Below, in pieces: positions 33,034-40,826 of a stretch of DNA of 55,564 bases. A program made the position numbers and the translations under genes. Numbering within the stretch: the stretch's first letter is position 1; every line of letters starts with the position of its first letter. Origin of the DNA: Raineya sp964654605 (lineage in GTDB: Bacteria > Bacteroidota > Bacteroidia > Cytophagales > Thermonemataceae); the NCBI GenBank assembly GCA_964654605.1, contig CAZZLW010000045.1, forward strand, positions 1 to 55,564, written 5' to 3'. Below the pieces are notes generated by a model. The model had not been told where the DNA came from. It ran no database searches and saw only the letters and a list, made by a program, of their open reading frames with translations.

Positions 33034-34485
33034 TTAATTATTCATGATTTCTGCTAATATTTTTTTATCATCAAAATCGTATTTCACCCCTTTGATTTCC
33101 TGATAAGTTTCGTGCCCTTTGCCCGCCAGCAAAATAATATCTTCATTTTCAGCCATCTCACAAGCCTTTGCAATAGCTTCTTTGCGATTTTCTATTACCA
33201 AAACTTTTTTTCGTTGGGTAATAGAAACCCCTTTCTGCATATCGTCAAGTATTGCCATTGGCTCTTCAAAACGTGGATTATCGGAGGTAAGTATTACAAA
33301 ATCAGAGTATTTGCAAGCAATTTGAGCCATAGCGGGGCGTTTGGTTGCATCACGATTGCCACCTGCTCCTACAATCGTAATTATTTTTTGATGCGGTTTC
33401 CGTAAGTCTTGAATGGTTTTGAGTACATTTTCCAAGGCATCGGGGGTATGAGCATAATCTACAATGCCCACTCTACCCTTTTTATCTGTAATTTGTTCAA
33501 ATCTGCCTTTGGCGGCGTAAAGCTCGGAAAGTACAGGTAAAATTCGCTCTTTCTCTTCGCCTAAAAGAATAGCCGTAGCATAAACGCTCAAAAGGTTGTA
33601 AGCATTAAATTCACCTATGAGTCTGCACCATACCTGCGTACCCTCAAAATCCATTAGCAAGCCTTGCAGAGTATTATCCAAAATTTTCGCCTTGAAATCA
33701 GCAGGATATTTGAGAGCAAAGCTGTATTTGCGTGCTTGGGTATTTTGAAGCATTATGCTTCCCCTTTTATCGTCAAAATTGCTCAATGCAAAAGCCGAGG
33801 CAGGCAAGTCATCAAAAAGTTTCTTTTTGGCTTTGATGTAGTTTTCAAAAGTTTTATGAAAATCTAAGTGGTCGTGGGAAATATTGGTAAAAACTGCCCC
33901 TGTATAGTGCAATCCTGCTATGCGTCTTTGTACAATGGCGTGAGAGCTGGACTCCATAAAGGCAAACTGCACACCCTCTTGCACCATTTGAGCAAGCAAA
34001 GCATTGAGTTGTAGGGCATCGGGAGTAGTGTGGGTAGCAGGCAAAACCCTATCGTTAATGAGATTTTCTACCGTTGAAAGCATACCTACTCGGTAGCCCA
34101 AACCTCTAAAAAGTCGGTATAAAAGTGTTACATTGGTTGTTTTGCCATTTGTTCCTGTAACACCTACCAAGCGTAGTTTTTGGGAAGGATTATCGTAAAA
34201 ATTACTCGCCATAATGCCCAAAGTCTCGGCACTATGGGGGGTATGTATGTACGTGATGTGGGCAAGTAAATTTTCGGGCAATTTTTCGCAAACAATAGCT
34301 TTTGCCCCCGCCGCTATAGCTTTTTCTATAAAATTATGTCCATCTACTTGCGTGCCTTGGGTTGCCACAAATACATCACCTTCTCCGATTTGGCGAGAAT
34401 CAAATTGAATAGTATTGATTTCAAGATTTTCATTGCCATAAATGGCAATCAGTGGAATTTGTGCAATAAGTTTTTGTAGATTCAT
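33034..34485 (-). CDS. murE: UDP-MurNAc-tripeptide synthetase MurE (DAP-type)
   Basis: The 483-residue Mur ligase adds meso-diaminopimelate to UDP-MurNAc-L-Ala-D-Glu. The ATP loop is GVTGTNGKTTNVTLLY (about 108-123), a Lys carbamylation-type segment follows the ISHDHLDFHKTFENYIKAKKKLF region, and the DAP specificity motif DNPR is present (SDNPRFEEP, near 400). Length is normal. The start overlaps the ruvC stop by 4 bases. Confidence 0.95.
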   Translation of the reverse strand: MNLQKLIAQIPLIAIYGNENLEINTIQFDSRQIGEGDVFVATQGTQVDGHNFIEKAIAAGAKAIVCEKLPENLLAHITYIHTPHSAETLGIMASNFYDNPSQKLRLVGVTGTNGKTTNVTLLYRLFRGLGYRVGMLSTVENLINDRVLPATHTTPDALQLNALLAQMVQEGVQFAFMESSSHAIVQRRIAGLHYTGAVFTNISHDHLDFHKTFENYIKAKKKLFDDLPASAFALSNFDDKRGSIMLQNTQARKYSFALKYPADFKAKILDNTLQGLLMDFEGTQVWCRLIGEFNAYNLLSVYATAILLGEEKERILPVLSELYAAKGRFEQITDKKGRVGIVDYAHTPDALENVLKTIQDLRKPHQKIITIVGAGGNRDATKRPAMAQIACKYSDFVILTSDNPRFEEPMAILDDMQKGVSITQRKKVLVIENRKEAIAKACEMAENEDIILLAGKGHETYQEIKGVKYDFDDKKILAEIMNN

Positions 34486-35051
34486 TTTTTTATGAGATGA
34501 GCATTTTCTTTAACAAAATCAGACCAACCTTTGTGTTTGGTGGTTTTTACTCCATTTTGGTAATGATGACACAAAGCCACCCCTAATGCGTCAGAGGCAT
34601 CTAAGAGGGTATCATCAGCAAACTGAATGTTCAAAATTTTTTCCAGCATAAGGGCTAGTTCTTGTTTGCTGGCACGCCCCTTGCCCGTTACGGATTGTTT
34701 AACCTTCAAAGGAGCGTATTCGGTGATGGGAATTTCTCTCATCAATGCCGCTGTCATTGCTACGCCTTGGGCTCTGCCCAATTTGAGCATAGATTGTACA
34801 TTTTTTCCGTAAAAAGGTGCTTCCAAAGCAACTTCATCAGGCAAAAACTCTTCTACCAGTTGTGTTACTCTTTCGTAAATTTTTTTGAGTTTTAGAGCCT
34901 GACTATCATACTTTTCCAACTGAATTACACCATATTGCAAAACTTCTATTTTTTTACCCAAAATTTTAAGCACGCCATACCCCATAATGCGAGTGCCAGG
35001 GTCTATGCCTAAAATAATTTTTTCGGTTTCGGGTAAAGCAGTTTTTTTCAT
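34482..35051 (-). CDS. ruvC: Holliday junction endonuclease RuvC
   Basis: The 189-residue nuclease resolves Holliday junctions with RuvAB. The acidic active site is visible: the first Asp in ILGIDPGT, Glu in VALEAPFYGKN and two Asp in LLDASDALGVALCH. Start ATG 35051 is used instead of an upstream TTG. The gene overlaps murE and has its own promoter (35067-35098). Confidence 0.95.
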   Translation of the reverse strand: MKKTALPETEKIILGIDPGTRIMGYGVLKILGKKIEVLQYGVIQLEKYDSQALKLKKIYERVTQLVEEFLPDEVALEAPFYGKNVQSMLKLGRAQGVAMTAALMREIPITEYAPLKVKQSVTGKGRASKQELALMLEKILNIQFADDTLLDASDALGVALCHHYQNGVKTTKHKGWSDFVKENAHLIKK

Positions 35052-35066
35052 CAAAAGTTTTTTCGC

Positions 35067-35098
35067 CAAAGTTACAGAAAACTATACAGATTTTCAAT
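35067..35098 (-). promoter_or_regulatory. Promoter of ruvC-murE
   Basis: On the minus strand ATTG (35095-35098) is spaced 20 bases from TAACTTTG (35067-35074), 16 bases before the ruvC ATG. Confidence 0.6.
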
Positions 35099-35143
35099 TG
35101 TGTCGGAATAACAAAATCAGAAATTAGTGTGTTTTCTTTTGAA

Positions 35144-35176
35144 ATTGCTCTAAAAATACTACTTTTTGTATCTTTG
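35144..35176 (+). promoter_or_regulatory. Promoter of the small lipoprotein gene
   Basis: ATTG (35144-35147) is spaced 21 bases from TATCTTTG (35169-35176), 18 bases before the ATG at 35195. It is divergent from the ruvC promoter. Confidence 0.6.
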
Positions 35177-35194
35177 CCCAAAATACGATAAGCT

Positions 35195-35569
35195 ATGCGT
35201 ATATTTTTTCTGTGGATGGTAGGAATTTTCCTGCTAACCGCCTGCCAAAAAACCGAAGTAAAATTAGATAACTTTGACAAAACTCTTTGGCAAAACGATA
35301 GCAAGGGCTGTCAGAATATTCGCTGGCAGATGCTTGCCTCTTTGGAAAAACAAAAAGATAAACTTTTGGGACTTTCGCAAGAAAAGGTAACAGAGATATT
35401 AGGCAAGCCCGATAGACAAGACCTACAAAAACGCAATGCCAAACGCTTTGTGTATTATGTTTCCGAAGGCTCGCAATGCGGAAGTAATAAAACAGAAGGA
35501 ATTGCCCTGATTTTACAATTTGGGGCATTGAATTATGTAAGTGAAATTTACAGAAACCGATACGAATAG
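35195..35569 (+). CDS. Small lipoprotein, BamE/SmpA-like fold
   Basis: The 124-residue protein has a lipobox (LTAC, lipid on C17). LGLSQEKVTEILGKPDRQD (about 67-85) is the helix-turn typical of BamE/SmpA-type domains, followed by YYVSEGSQC and a beta segment. Two further cysteines could pair. A role in outer-membrane assembly is possible but not shown. Its 3' end forms a hairpin with the sequence before msrB. Confidence 0.68.
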   Translation: MRIFFLWMVGIFLLTACQKTEVKLDNFDKTLWQNDSKGCQNIRWQMLASLEKQKDKLLGLSQEKVTEILGKPDRQDLQKRNAKRFVYYVSEGSQCGSNKTEGIALILQFGALNYVSEIYRNRYE

Positions 35570-35591
35570 GGGCAGTCGGATTTGCCCCTAT
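35566..35591. terminator. Hairpin between convergent genes
   Basis: A perfect 9-base stem (35566-35574 with 35583-35591) includes the stop codon of the small lipoprotein. It has no long T-run, so it may act as a weak bidirectional terminator between this gene and msrB. Confidence 0.5.
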
Positions 35592-35595
35592 CAGG

Positions 35596-36090
35596 TTATT
35601 GCTTCTTGAAGTCCAATGAAACCGAGTTGATGCAATAACGCAAGCCCGTAGGTTTGGGACCATCATCAAAAACGTGTCCTAAATGCCCACCACATTTGGC
35701 ACAAAGCACTTCGGTACGTATCATTCCGTGTGAGTAGTCTTTTTCCAAAACTACGGCATTAGGAATTACATCATAGTAGCTTGGCCAGCCTGTGCCCGAG
35801 TCAAATTTCGTTTCCGACTTAAATAGTTCATTACCACAGCCCGCACAAACATAGATACCTTTTTCGTTGTGCTTGTAAAATTTGCCTGTAAAGGCTCTTT
35901 CAGTGCCTTTCATACGCAAAACCTTGTACTGCTCGGGATTAAGGCAATGTTGCCACTCTTCCTCGTTTTTTTTGATTGCAAAGTTCTTATCCATTTTTTT
36001 AGCAGTTTGGTTTGATTGTTTTTGTCCGCAAGACTGAAACGCTATCAGTAGCGAAAATAATGTTCCGAAAATGATGATGTTTCGTTTCAT
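35596..36090 (-). CDS. msrB: Exported methionine-R-sulfoxide reductase MsrB
   Basis: The 164-residue protein has a lipoprotein-like signal (LIAFQSC) and a complete MsrB domain. Zinc cysteines are in YVCAGCG and VLCAKCG, substrate-site residues in FDSGTGWPSYYD and GHLGHVFDDG, and the catalytic Cys in RYCINSVSLDF. It repairs oxidised methionines in envelope proteins. ATG 36090 starts the signal peptide; the open extension upstream is not family-like. It lies downstream of the ATP synthase operon but is separated from it by a terminator. Confidence 0.94.
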   Translation of the reverse strand: MKRNIIIFGTLFSLLIAFQSCGQKQSNQTAKKMDKNFAIKKNEEEWQHCLNPEQYKVLRMKGTERAFTGKFYKHNEKGIYVCAGCGNELFKSETKFDSGTGWPSYYDVIPNAVVLEKDYSHGMIRTEVLCAKCGGHLGHVFDDGPKPTGLRYCINSVSLDFKKQ

Positions 36091-36163
36091 ACTTTTTCTT
36101 ATACAAACGAAACAAATCGCCAAATGGTTTTCGCAATAGCCAAGAGATTTCAAAGGATTTTCA

Positions 36164-36191
36164 ACAAAAAAACTCGCTCAAAAAGCGAGTT
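36164..36191 (-). terminator. Terminator of the ATP synthase F0 operon
   Basis: AACTCGCT (36171-36178) pairs with AGCGAGTT (36184-36191), and on the minus strand a T-run follows. It sits 6 bases past the atpH stop, so atpA/atpG are not in this transcript. Confidence 0.87.
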
Positions 36192-36196
36192 TGCGT

Positions 36197-36736
36197 TTAG
36201 TACAAGAACTCTTTTTCTAATAATTTTAGCTTCGTTCTAACCGAGGCATCTATCTGTTTATCGTTAGCAAAGGTTATTGTAAAGCCACCTATCAGAGCAG
36301 GATTGATTTTTTCTTCTAATTTTACCTTTTTACCTGTTTCTTTTTCTACAATTTGAATAGCCTTTTGGCGAATAGCCTCTGTAAGAGGTACTGCCGAAGT
36401 AAGCGTAACTCTTAAAATACCTTTGCGTTCTTCGTAGAGATTTTCAAACTCTTTGGCGGCTTGATATAAAACTTCCTCTCTATTCTTGCGTGTGATAATT
36501 TCAAAAAAATCAAAAGTAACTTTATGAAGTTTATCAGCAAAGAGTTTTTTTAGAATAGTTAGCTTGCGATAGCTATAAATAATAGGATTTCGGGTAACAG
36601 CTCTCAGGACAGGGTTTTCGTCGAGCGTTTTTACAAAGAATCCCATATCTTTATAAACCTGCTCCAATACTCCTTTTTCTTCGGCAAGTTCCAAAATTGC
36701 TTTTGCATAGCGAACTGCTACGCGTCTTTCAGTCAT
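36197..36736 (-). CDS. atpH: ATP synthase delta subunit
   Basis: The 179-residue F1 delta (OSCP) subunit joins F1 to the b-subunit stalk. MTERRVAVRYAKAILELAEEKG is the typical start, and the conserved C-terminal KINPALIGGFTITF is present. ATG at 36736 fits the family; an in-frame ATG at 36748 would add four residues. Last gene of the operon before a terminator. Confidence 0.92.
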   Translation of the reverse strand: MTERRVAVRYAKAILELAEEKGVLEQVYKDMGFFVKTLDENPVLRAVTRNPIIYSYRKLTILKKLFADKLHKVTFDFFEIITRKNREEVLYQAAKEFENLYEERKGILRVTLTSAVPLTEAIRQKAIQIVEKETGKKVKLEEKINPALIGGFTITFANDKQIDASVRTKLKLLEKEFLY

Positions 36737-36760
36737 ACTACTTATCATACAACTCTCTGA

Positions 36761-37261
36761 TTAGTTGGCAGAAATTTCGTTGATTAGTTTTTCAGCAAGC
36801 GTTTTTTGACCTTCATCACTGGAAAGCTCTTTACGCAAAATGCGTTCAGCTACTTGCAAAGAAAGTTTTGCAACTTCTTTTTTCATATCAGCCATAAAGG
36901 CTTTTCTTTCGCTTTCAATGAGATTACGAGCCTCGTTGATAATTTTATCCGCTTCTTTTTTAGCATTTTCCTTAGCTTCATCTACCAACTCACGAGCAGT
37001 TTGCTGTGCTTTTTTCAAGATTTCGTCTTTTTCGGCACGAGCTTGTTGGAGCAGTTTTTCGTTGTCGGCAGAAATTTTAGCCATTTCTGCTTTCGCCTTT
37101 TCCGCAGAAGCCAACGCTTCTTCAATGGACTTTTCACGCTCTTTCAAGGCATTCATTATAGGCTTCCAAGCAAATTTTCCTAGTACAAAAAGAAGTACCA
37201 AAAAAACAATCAGTTGCCAAACAATCAAACCAAGTTCAGGAGTAATGAGGTTGAGTAGCAT
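36761..37261 (-). CDS. atpF: ATP synthase b subunit
   Basis: The 166-residue F0 b subunit has one N-terminal membrane helix (about 8-28, LIVWQLIVFLVLLFVLGKF) and a long charged coiled coil (about 35-140) that forms the peripheral stalk. FAWKPIMNALKEREKSIEEAL is the conserved hinge. It is separated from atpE by 133 bases containing a strong stem-loop. Confidence 0.94.
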   Translation of the reverse strand: MLLNLITPELGLIVWQLIVFLVLLFVLGKFAWKPIMNALKEREKSIEEALASAEKAKAEMAKISADNEKLLQQARAEKDEILKKAQQTARELVDEAKENAKKEADKIINEARNLIESERKAFMADMKKEVAKLSLQVAERILRKELSSDEGQKTLAEKLINEISAN

Positions 37262-37331
37262 ATTTTTGGATTTTTAGTATCAGTTGTTAGATTATATTTT
37301 AGGATATTAAGCAGTAGATTTTTTTGAGGCA

Positions 37332-37365
37332 ACTTCTGCCCAAGCCCACCGCTTGTGGCAGAAGT
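37332..37365 (-). promoter_or_regulatory. Strong stem-loop between atpE and atpF
   Basis: ACTTCTGCC-CAAGC (37332-37345) pairs with GCTTG-GGCAGAAGT (37351-37365) as a 14-base-pair stem with a single bulge and a 5-base loop. No T-run follows directly on the minus strand. An mRNA-stabilising or processing structure behind atpE would favour excess c subunit over b (inference). Confidence 0.6.
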
Positions 37366-37394
37366 AAAGCCGAATTTTGTGCTTGATGTAGTAA

Positions 37395-37643
37395 TTAGGC
37401 AACTTTCAAAGCCATCAAAAGACCTACTACTACCCCAAAAAGAGCCGCACCTTCAATCAAAGCGGCGGCTACAATCATAGCACCTTGGATTTTACCGCTT
37501 GCTTCGGGCTGACGAGCAATAGCGTCCATAGCTTGCCCACCGATGCGTCCGATACCCAAACCTGCACCCAATACAGCCAAGCCAGCCGCTAAACCAGCAC
37601 CGATACCAGCGATTTCTGCCAAAAGAACTAAAAGTTGTAACAT
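37395..37643 (-). CDS. atpE: ATP synthase c subunit
   Basis: The 82-residue proteolipid forms the rotor ring. Two membrane helices flank the polar loop with RQPEA (about 44-48). The Gly/Ala-rich helix-1 packing motif is present (GAGLAAGLAVLGAGLGIG). The ion-binding carboxylate is E64 in AALIEGAALFG. Ligands typical for sodium are not obvious, so proton use is assumed. It is preceded by the SecB-like gene, not directly by atpB as usual. Confidence 0.96.
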   Translation of the reverse strand: MLQLLVLLAEIAGIGAGLAAGLAVLGAGLGIGRIGGQAMDAIARQPEASGKIQGAMIVAAALIEGAALFGVVVGLLMALKVA

Positions 37644-37674
37644 AGAAATTAGAATTTAGGGTTAAAAATTAGAA

Positions 37675-38079
37675 CTATTTATTTTTACTTTCGTCTGAAA
37701 GTCTTACAAAATTTACAGGTGGTAATAGTATGGGTGGAATTCCTGCTCGTAAAGAAAGATTTGCAAGATGCTCTCTGATAAACGGGAAAATTATAGCAGG
37801 AGCATTGACTTTGGCAAAGTCCTCAATTGTAATACTTGTATTTTTTTCAAAAATGAATTCACCTGCCATTTTAATTTTAGACCTTAACTCAATTTTTTTT
37901 GTTTTTTTATTTCTTTGTCTAAAAGTAAGTTCAACAATCGCGGTTAAAATACTTTCTCCAATGTAATAGTCCCTCTTTAAAGCTATTTCGTTCGTTTTTT
38001 CGTTAGCCTCAATAAAAGGTAAACGCTCAAAATAGCTTTCTAATAAAAAAATACTACGTACTTGAAAACCTGATTCCAT
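37675..38079 (-). CDS. SecB-like chaperone of the HEPN/unknown/SecB trio
   Basis: The 134-residue protein carries the SecB fold: strands around residues 5-85 (IFLLESYFER... IKMAGEFIFE), then the family hallmark NAPAIIFPFIREHLANLSLRAG followed by IPPILLPPVNF (about 90-124). SecB-like proteins bind unfolded polypeptides. Stand-alone versions can serve as chaperones for unstable antitoxins in toxin-antitoxin-chaperone systems. The ATG overlaps the stop of the unknown middle gene by 1 base (TAATG), so translation is coupled. A housekeeping SecB role is less likely given this context. Confidence 0.78.
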   Translation of the reverse strand: MESGFQVRSIFLLESYFERLPFIEANEKTNEIALKRDYYIGESILTAIVELTFRQRNKKTKKIELRSKIKMAGEFIFEKNTSITIEDFAKVNAPAIIFPFIREHLANLSLRAGIPPILLPPVNFVRLSDESKNK

Positions 38080-38534
38080 TAAGCCGCTTGAATTAAGTTT
38101 CTCTCCAAAGTATCTTGCAAATTATCATTTTTAGCTTTTATACTTTCCGAGTAAAATTTTTGTAAATTTTGATAGTTATTTATCAAAGAAGTTAGCTGAA
38201 CTTCAGTATCAAAATAGTTCTCATCTAATTTTATTCGGTTTTCTACATCAAATAAAACCCCTTCACAAACCCAAGAAGGTTTTTTTACACGATACAAGCT
38301 TTTTTCGCTCACAAATGCAATATCTTGATCTGGGTAAATACGATTAAAATCATCAAAAATTTTTAGTTCCGCCTCTATGTATTGAGGATCTTTTTCATAA
38401 AAATTGTATGGCAATACCTCTATAAAGTGGGTAGAAGAGAGTTTATCTCGCTCATATTTTACTTGCAAGTAAGGAATTTCCTCAACTAACTTAGAAAAAA
38501 CATTGTAGAGATATTCTTTTACACTAGTTTTCAT
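38079..38534 (-). CDS. Unknown middle protein of the HEPN/SecB-like trio
   Basis: The 151-residue protein is not recognised. Its first part is alpha-beta (LQVKYERDKLSSTHFIEVLP, then YPDQDIAFVSEKSLYRVKKPSW) and its C-terminus is helical and charged. No nuclease or nucleotidyltransferase signature is visible. It overlaps the HEPN-like gene by 4 bases (ATGA) and the SecB-like gene by 1 base. This tight coupling suggests a complex. It may be the antitoxin-like or effector-like member whose folding depends on the SecB-like protein (inference). Confidence 0.7.
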   Translation of the reverse strand: MKTSVKEYLYNVFSKLVEEIPYLQVKYERDKLSSTHFIEVLPYNFYEKDPQYIEAELKIFDDFNRIYPDQDIAFVSEKSLYRVKKPSWVCEGVLFDVENRIKLDENYFDTEVQLTSLINNYQNLQKFYSESIKAKNDNLQDTLERNLIQAA

Positions 38535-38926
38535 AATTCAAAAGTTTTTGTTAAAAGTTCCTTTACATAATTAGCATAATTCTTTGTCAGTTCTATTTCT
38601 TCCAAAGAAATGAGATTTTCTAAATAGTCGGCTTCTACTCGTTTGCTTTTTAATTGTTGTATGTAGTTATTAAATTCTCTTTTCTCTTTTCCTTGCAAAA
38701 AGTTAGTGAATTTTTTGATTATCCAACTATGAAAACCTGTTTGAGATTTTTTTTGTTCCAATTCAATATCTTTTTGTGAAAACCCTTCTTTGTCATACAA
38801 TATATGAAGCATCAATTGTATGCAGGCATAGTAGAAACAATGTACACTGGCATTGTAAAACTCTTTTTGAATAAGTAAAGTTCCTGATTTGAGATTCTCC
38901 TCGTATTTACTTTTGAAATTGCTCAT
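38531..38926 (-). CDS. HEPN-like domain protein
   Basis: The 131-residue all-helical protein resembles HEPN domains: an N-terminal helix pair (EFYNASVHCFYYACIQLMLHILY) and a late conserved KSKRVEADYLENLISLEEIELT (about 93-114). The usual RNase motif RX4-6H is not seen; the Arg-x-x-Ala-Asp-Tyr form is found in HEPN subfamilies of uncertain catalysis. The ATG follows the atpB stop with no gap (TAAATG). This ties its translation to an abundant housekeeping transcript. Confidence 0.72.
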   Translation of the reverse strand: MSNFKSKYEENLKSGTLLIQKEFYNASVHCFYYACIQLMLHILYDKEGFSQKDIELEQKKSQTGFHSWIIKKFTNFLQGKEKREFNNYIQQLKSKRVEADYLENLISLEEIELTKNYANYVKELLTKTFEL

Positions 38927-40012
38927 TTATGCGTGATGAACTTCGTGTTTCTCGTCGTGATGTTCGTGATGATGCTCCTCTACTGCTCCGCCAAAATACA
39001 TCGCCGAAAGCAAAGTAAATACATAAGCCTGCAAAATAGCTACAAAAAGCTCAAGCATATTCATTACTACGGCAAAAGCAACACTCACAGGAGCTACCGC
39101 ATAGCTTTTGAACAAAAATATGAGTGAAAGCAAACTCAAAATAATGATATGCCCTGCGGTAATGTTGGCAAACAAACGCACCATTAACGAAAAAGGCTTT
39201 GTGAAAATTCCTATTATTTCTACAATGGGCATTATAGGGACAAGAAATTTAAGCCACCAAGGCACACCGGGCGTATTGAGAATATGTTGCCAATAATATT
39301 TATTTGAGCTAAACAGCGTAATAATAAGCGTAAGCAAAGCCAAAGTCATTGTTACAGCGATATTTCCCGTAACGTTTGCTCCTCCGGGCATTAGCCCCAG
39401 CAAATTGTTGAACCATATAAAAAAGAACACCGTAAGCAAATAAGGCATAAAGCGTTCATATTTTTCCCCAATATTGGGCTTAGCAATATCATCACGAATA
39501 AACACTACGATAGGCTCTAAGAAAGATTGCAAACCTTTGGGAGCTTTACCTGCATTCTTTTTATAGCTTTTGGCAACACTAAAAAACACTACCACCAATA
39601 AAACCGCACTCAAAAGTAATGAAGCCACATTTTTTGTAATAGAAAAATCGTAGAGTGTTCCGCCGCCCTCCAAAGAAATATGGTCGTGGCTCATAATATA
39701 GGTATTACCATTAGGGCGTTTCAAGACAAGTTGATGCTCTTTTTCACCTTTCTCATTGGTTATCTCCCTTTTTTCGGCGTGGTGAAATTCCGAAGACATA
39801 AAAATATCCAAGCCTTTGTCGGTGTAAAGAATAACAGGCAGAGGAATTGTAACGTGTGTTTCACCAATTGTAGCAAAATGCCATTCGTGAGAGTCTGCAA
39901 TATGGTGCAAAATCAAATCTCCTGCATTAAATTCCTTCTCCTCGTGTTGGGCAAAGGTCAAAAAAGGAAATAACAAAAAGAAAACAACGAGAAAATTAGC
40001 TAATTTACGCAT
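38927..40012 (-). CDS. atpB: ATP synthase a subunit
   Basis: The 361-residue F0 a subunit has a signal-like N-terminus (1-22, ending FAQ), an extended periplasmic domain (about 23-125, typical for Bacteroidota) and about six membrane helices. The essential Arg is in SLMVRLFANITAGHI, and later Glu/Gln positions are in MNMLELFVAILQAYVFTLL. The C-terminal tail is His-rich (EEHHHEHHDEKHEVHHA). It forms the ion half-channels. It follows the CZB protein gene by 5 bases and runs directly into the HEPN-like gene. Confidence 0.95.
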   Translation of the reverse strand: MRKLANFLVVFFLLFPFLTFAQHEEKEFNAGDLILHHIADSHEWHFATIGETHVTIPLPVILYTDKGLDIFMSSEFHHAEKREITNEKGEKEHQLVLKRPNGNTYIMSHDHISLEGGGTLYDFSITKNVASLLLSAVLLVVVFFSVAKSYKKNAGKAPKGLQSFLEPIVVFIRDDIAKPNIGEKYERFMPYLLTVFFFIWFNNLLGLMPGGANVTGNIAVTMTLALLTLIITLFSSNKYYWQHILNTPGVPWWLKFLVPIMPIVEIIGIFTKPFSLMVRLFANITAGHIIILSLLSLIFLFKSYAVAPVSVAFAVVMNMLELFVAILQAYVFTLLSAMYFGGAVEEHHHEHHDEKHEVHHA

Positions 40013-40017
40013 AAATG

Positions 40018-40368
40018 TTACACTTTTAATACTTTTTCCAATTCATCAAGCAAGTTGATAATCGTTTTTGAAACTTCAGTCATTTTATCATATTCAGCAT
40101 TCGCCTCTCCCTCTTTTCCTGCGTTTTTTAGTTCTACCACATTTTTAATGTGTTTGTGAAGTTCTTTATGCACCTGTTCAAGTTCAAAAATTTTGGGTTC
40201 GCTTTTGTATTTTTCAAGAGCTTCGCCATAAATCCATTTGCCCAAATCGCAATGTTCGTGAGAAACAACTTGGTCAGCAGTTAGAGTTTCCTCGCCTCTT
40301 AGGAAACTCATCAATCTCACACGCCACACCAAATGCTTACTTTTGGCTAAAACAAAATCTAAATTCAT
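40018..40368 (-). CDS. Stand-alone CZB zinc-binding protein
   Basis: The 116-residue protein is a chemoreceptor zinc-binding domain with nothing attached. The motif set is complete: HLVWRVRLMSFLRG (His near residue 12), SHEHCDLGKWIYG (Cys near 40) and EQVHKELHKHI (two His near 66 and 70). CZB domains bind zinc and sense hypochlorous acid or zinc in chemoreceptors and cyclases. Placement 5 bases upstream of atpB is unusual and would couple it to F0 expression. A role in sensing or buffering zinc is inference. Confidence 0.82.
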   Translation of the reverse strand: MNLDFVLAKSKHLVWRVRLMSFLRGEETLTADQVVSHEHCDLGKWIYGEALEKYKSEPKIFELEQVHKELHKHIKNVVELKNAGKEGEANAEYDKMTEVSKTIINLLDELEKVLKV

Positions 40369-40448
40369 AACAAAAGCATTTTTAGGTGCATAATTTTAGG
40401 TGTAAAAGAGTATCAGTGGCGTTATTTCGTTTTGGCTCGCAAGTTATA

Positions 40449-40488
40449 CAATAAACCATAAATCTCAAAACCTACAAAGCAAAAATAT
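40449..40488. repeat. 40-bp direct repeat, copy 1 (downstream border of MntA-HepT cassette)
   Basis: This sequence is identical over 40 bases to 41153-41192. It begins at the last base of the hepT stop codon. Read on the minus strand it encodes FVGFEIYGLL in frame with a short continuation, YNLRAKTK and a TAA at 40422-40424, which looks like a displaced 3' end of the AtpI-like gene. Confidence 0.95.
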
Positions 40489-40826
40489 TATTGAAAAAAA
40501 CTTCTAACCTCTTCTAACAGAGTAGCTAAATGATTTTGAACTATCCCCCAAATAATCACATCATCAACATTATCGTAACTATGCACAACATAATTTCTTG
40601 TAGCAATAATTTGTTTGGCTGATGAAAAAGGTAGATTAGGAACAATTTTAGAAAGTTTATTCACAGCTTCGCCTATAATTGCAATTTCACGTTCTACGGC
40701 TCTTCTTACCAACTTATTAGCTTGATAGTCGTTCCAAGTTAGGTTTTGTGTAAATTCTTGGACAGAAAGAATAGAGTTTTCAATATCCAACAGATATTTT
40801 TTTATCAAAATCTCATTCGCTTCCAT
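40488..40826 (-). CDS. hepT: HepT-like HEPN RNase toxin
   Basis: The 112-residue protein is a DUF86/HepT toxin. The motif RX4HXY is intact: R77-NYVV-H82-S-Y84. The EREIAIIGEAVNKL helix (about 45-58) is family-typical. Such toxins cleave RNA and are silenced when MntA adds AMP units to the Tyr. The gene overlaps mntA by 14 bases. Its stop codon shares a base with the 40-bp repeat, so the cassette ends precisely here. Confidence 0.93.
   Translation of the reverse strand: MEANEILIKKYLLDIENSILSVQEFTQNLTWNDYQANKLVRRAVEREIAIIGEAVNKLSKIVPNLPFSSAKQIIATRNYVVHSYDNVDDVIIWGIVQNHLATLLEEVRSFFQ

Noticed and set aside
38531..38926. Calling the HEPN-like protein an RNase toxin
   Set aside because: The RX4-6H motif of catalytic HEPN RNases is not visible, so only a HEPN-like fold is claimed.
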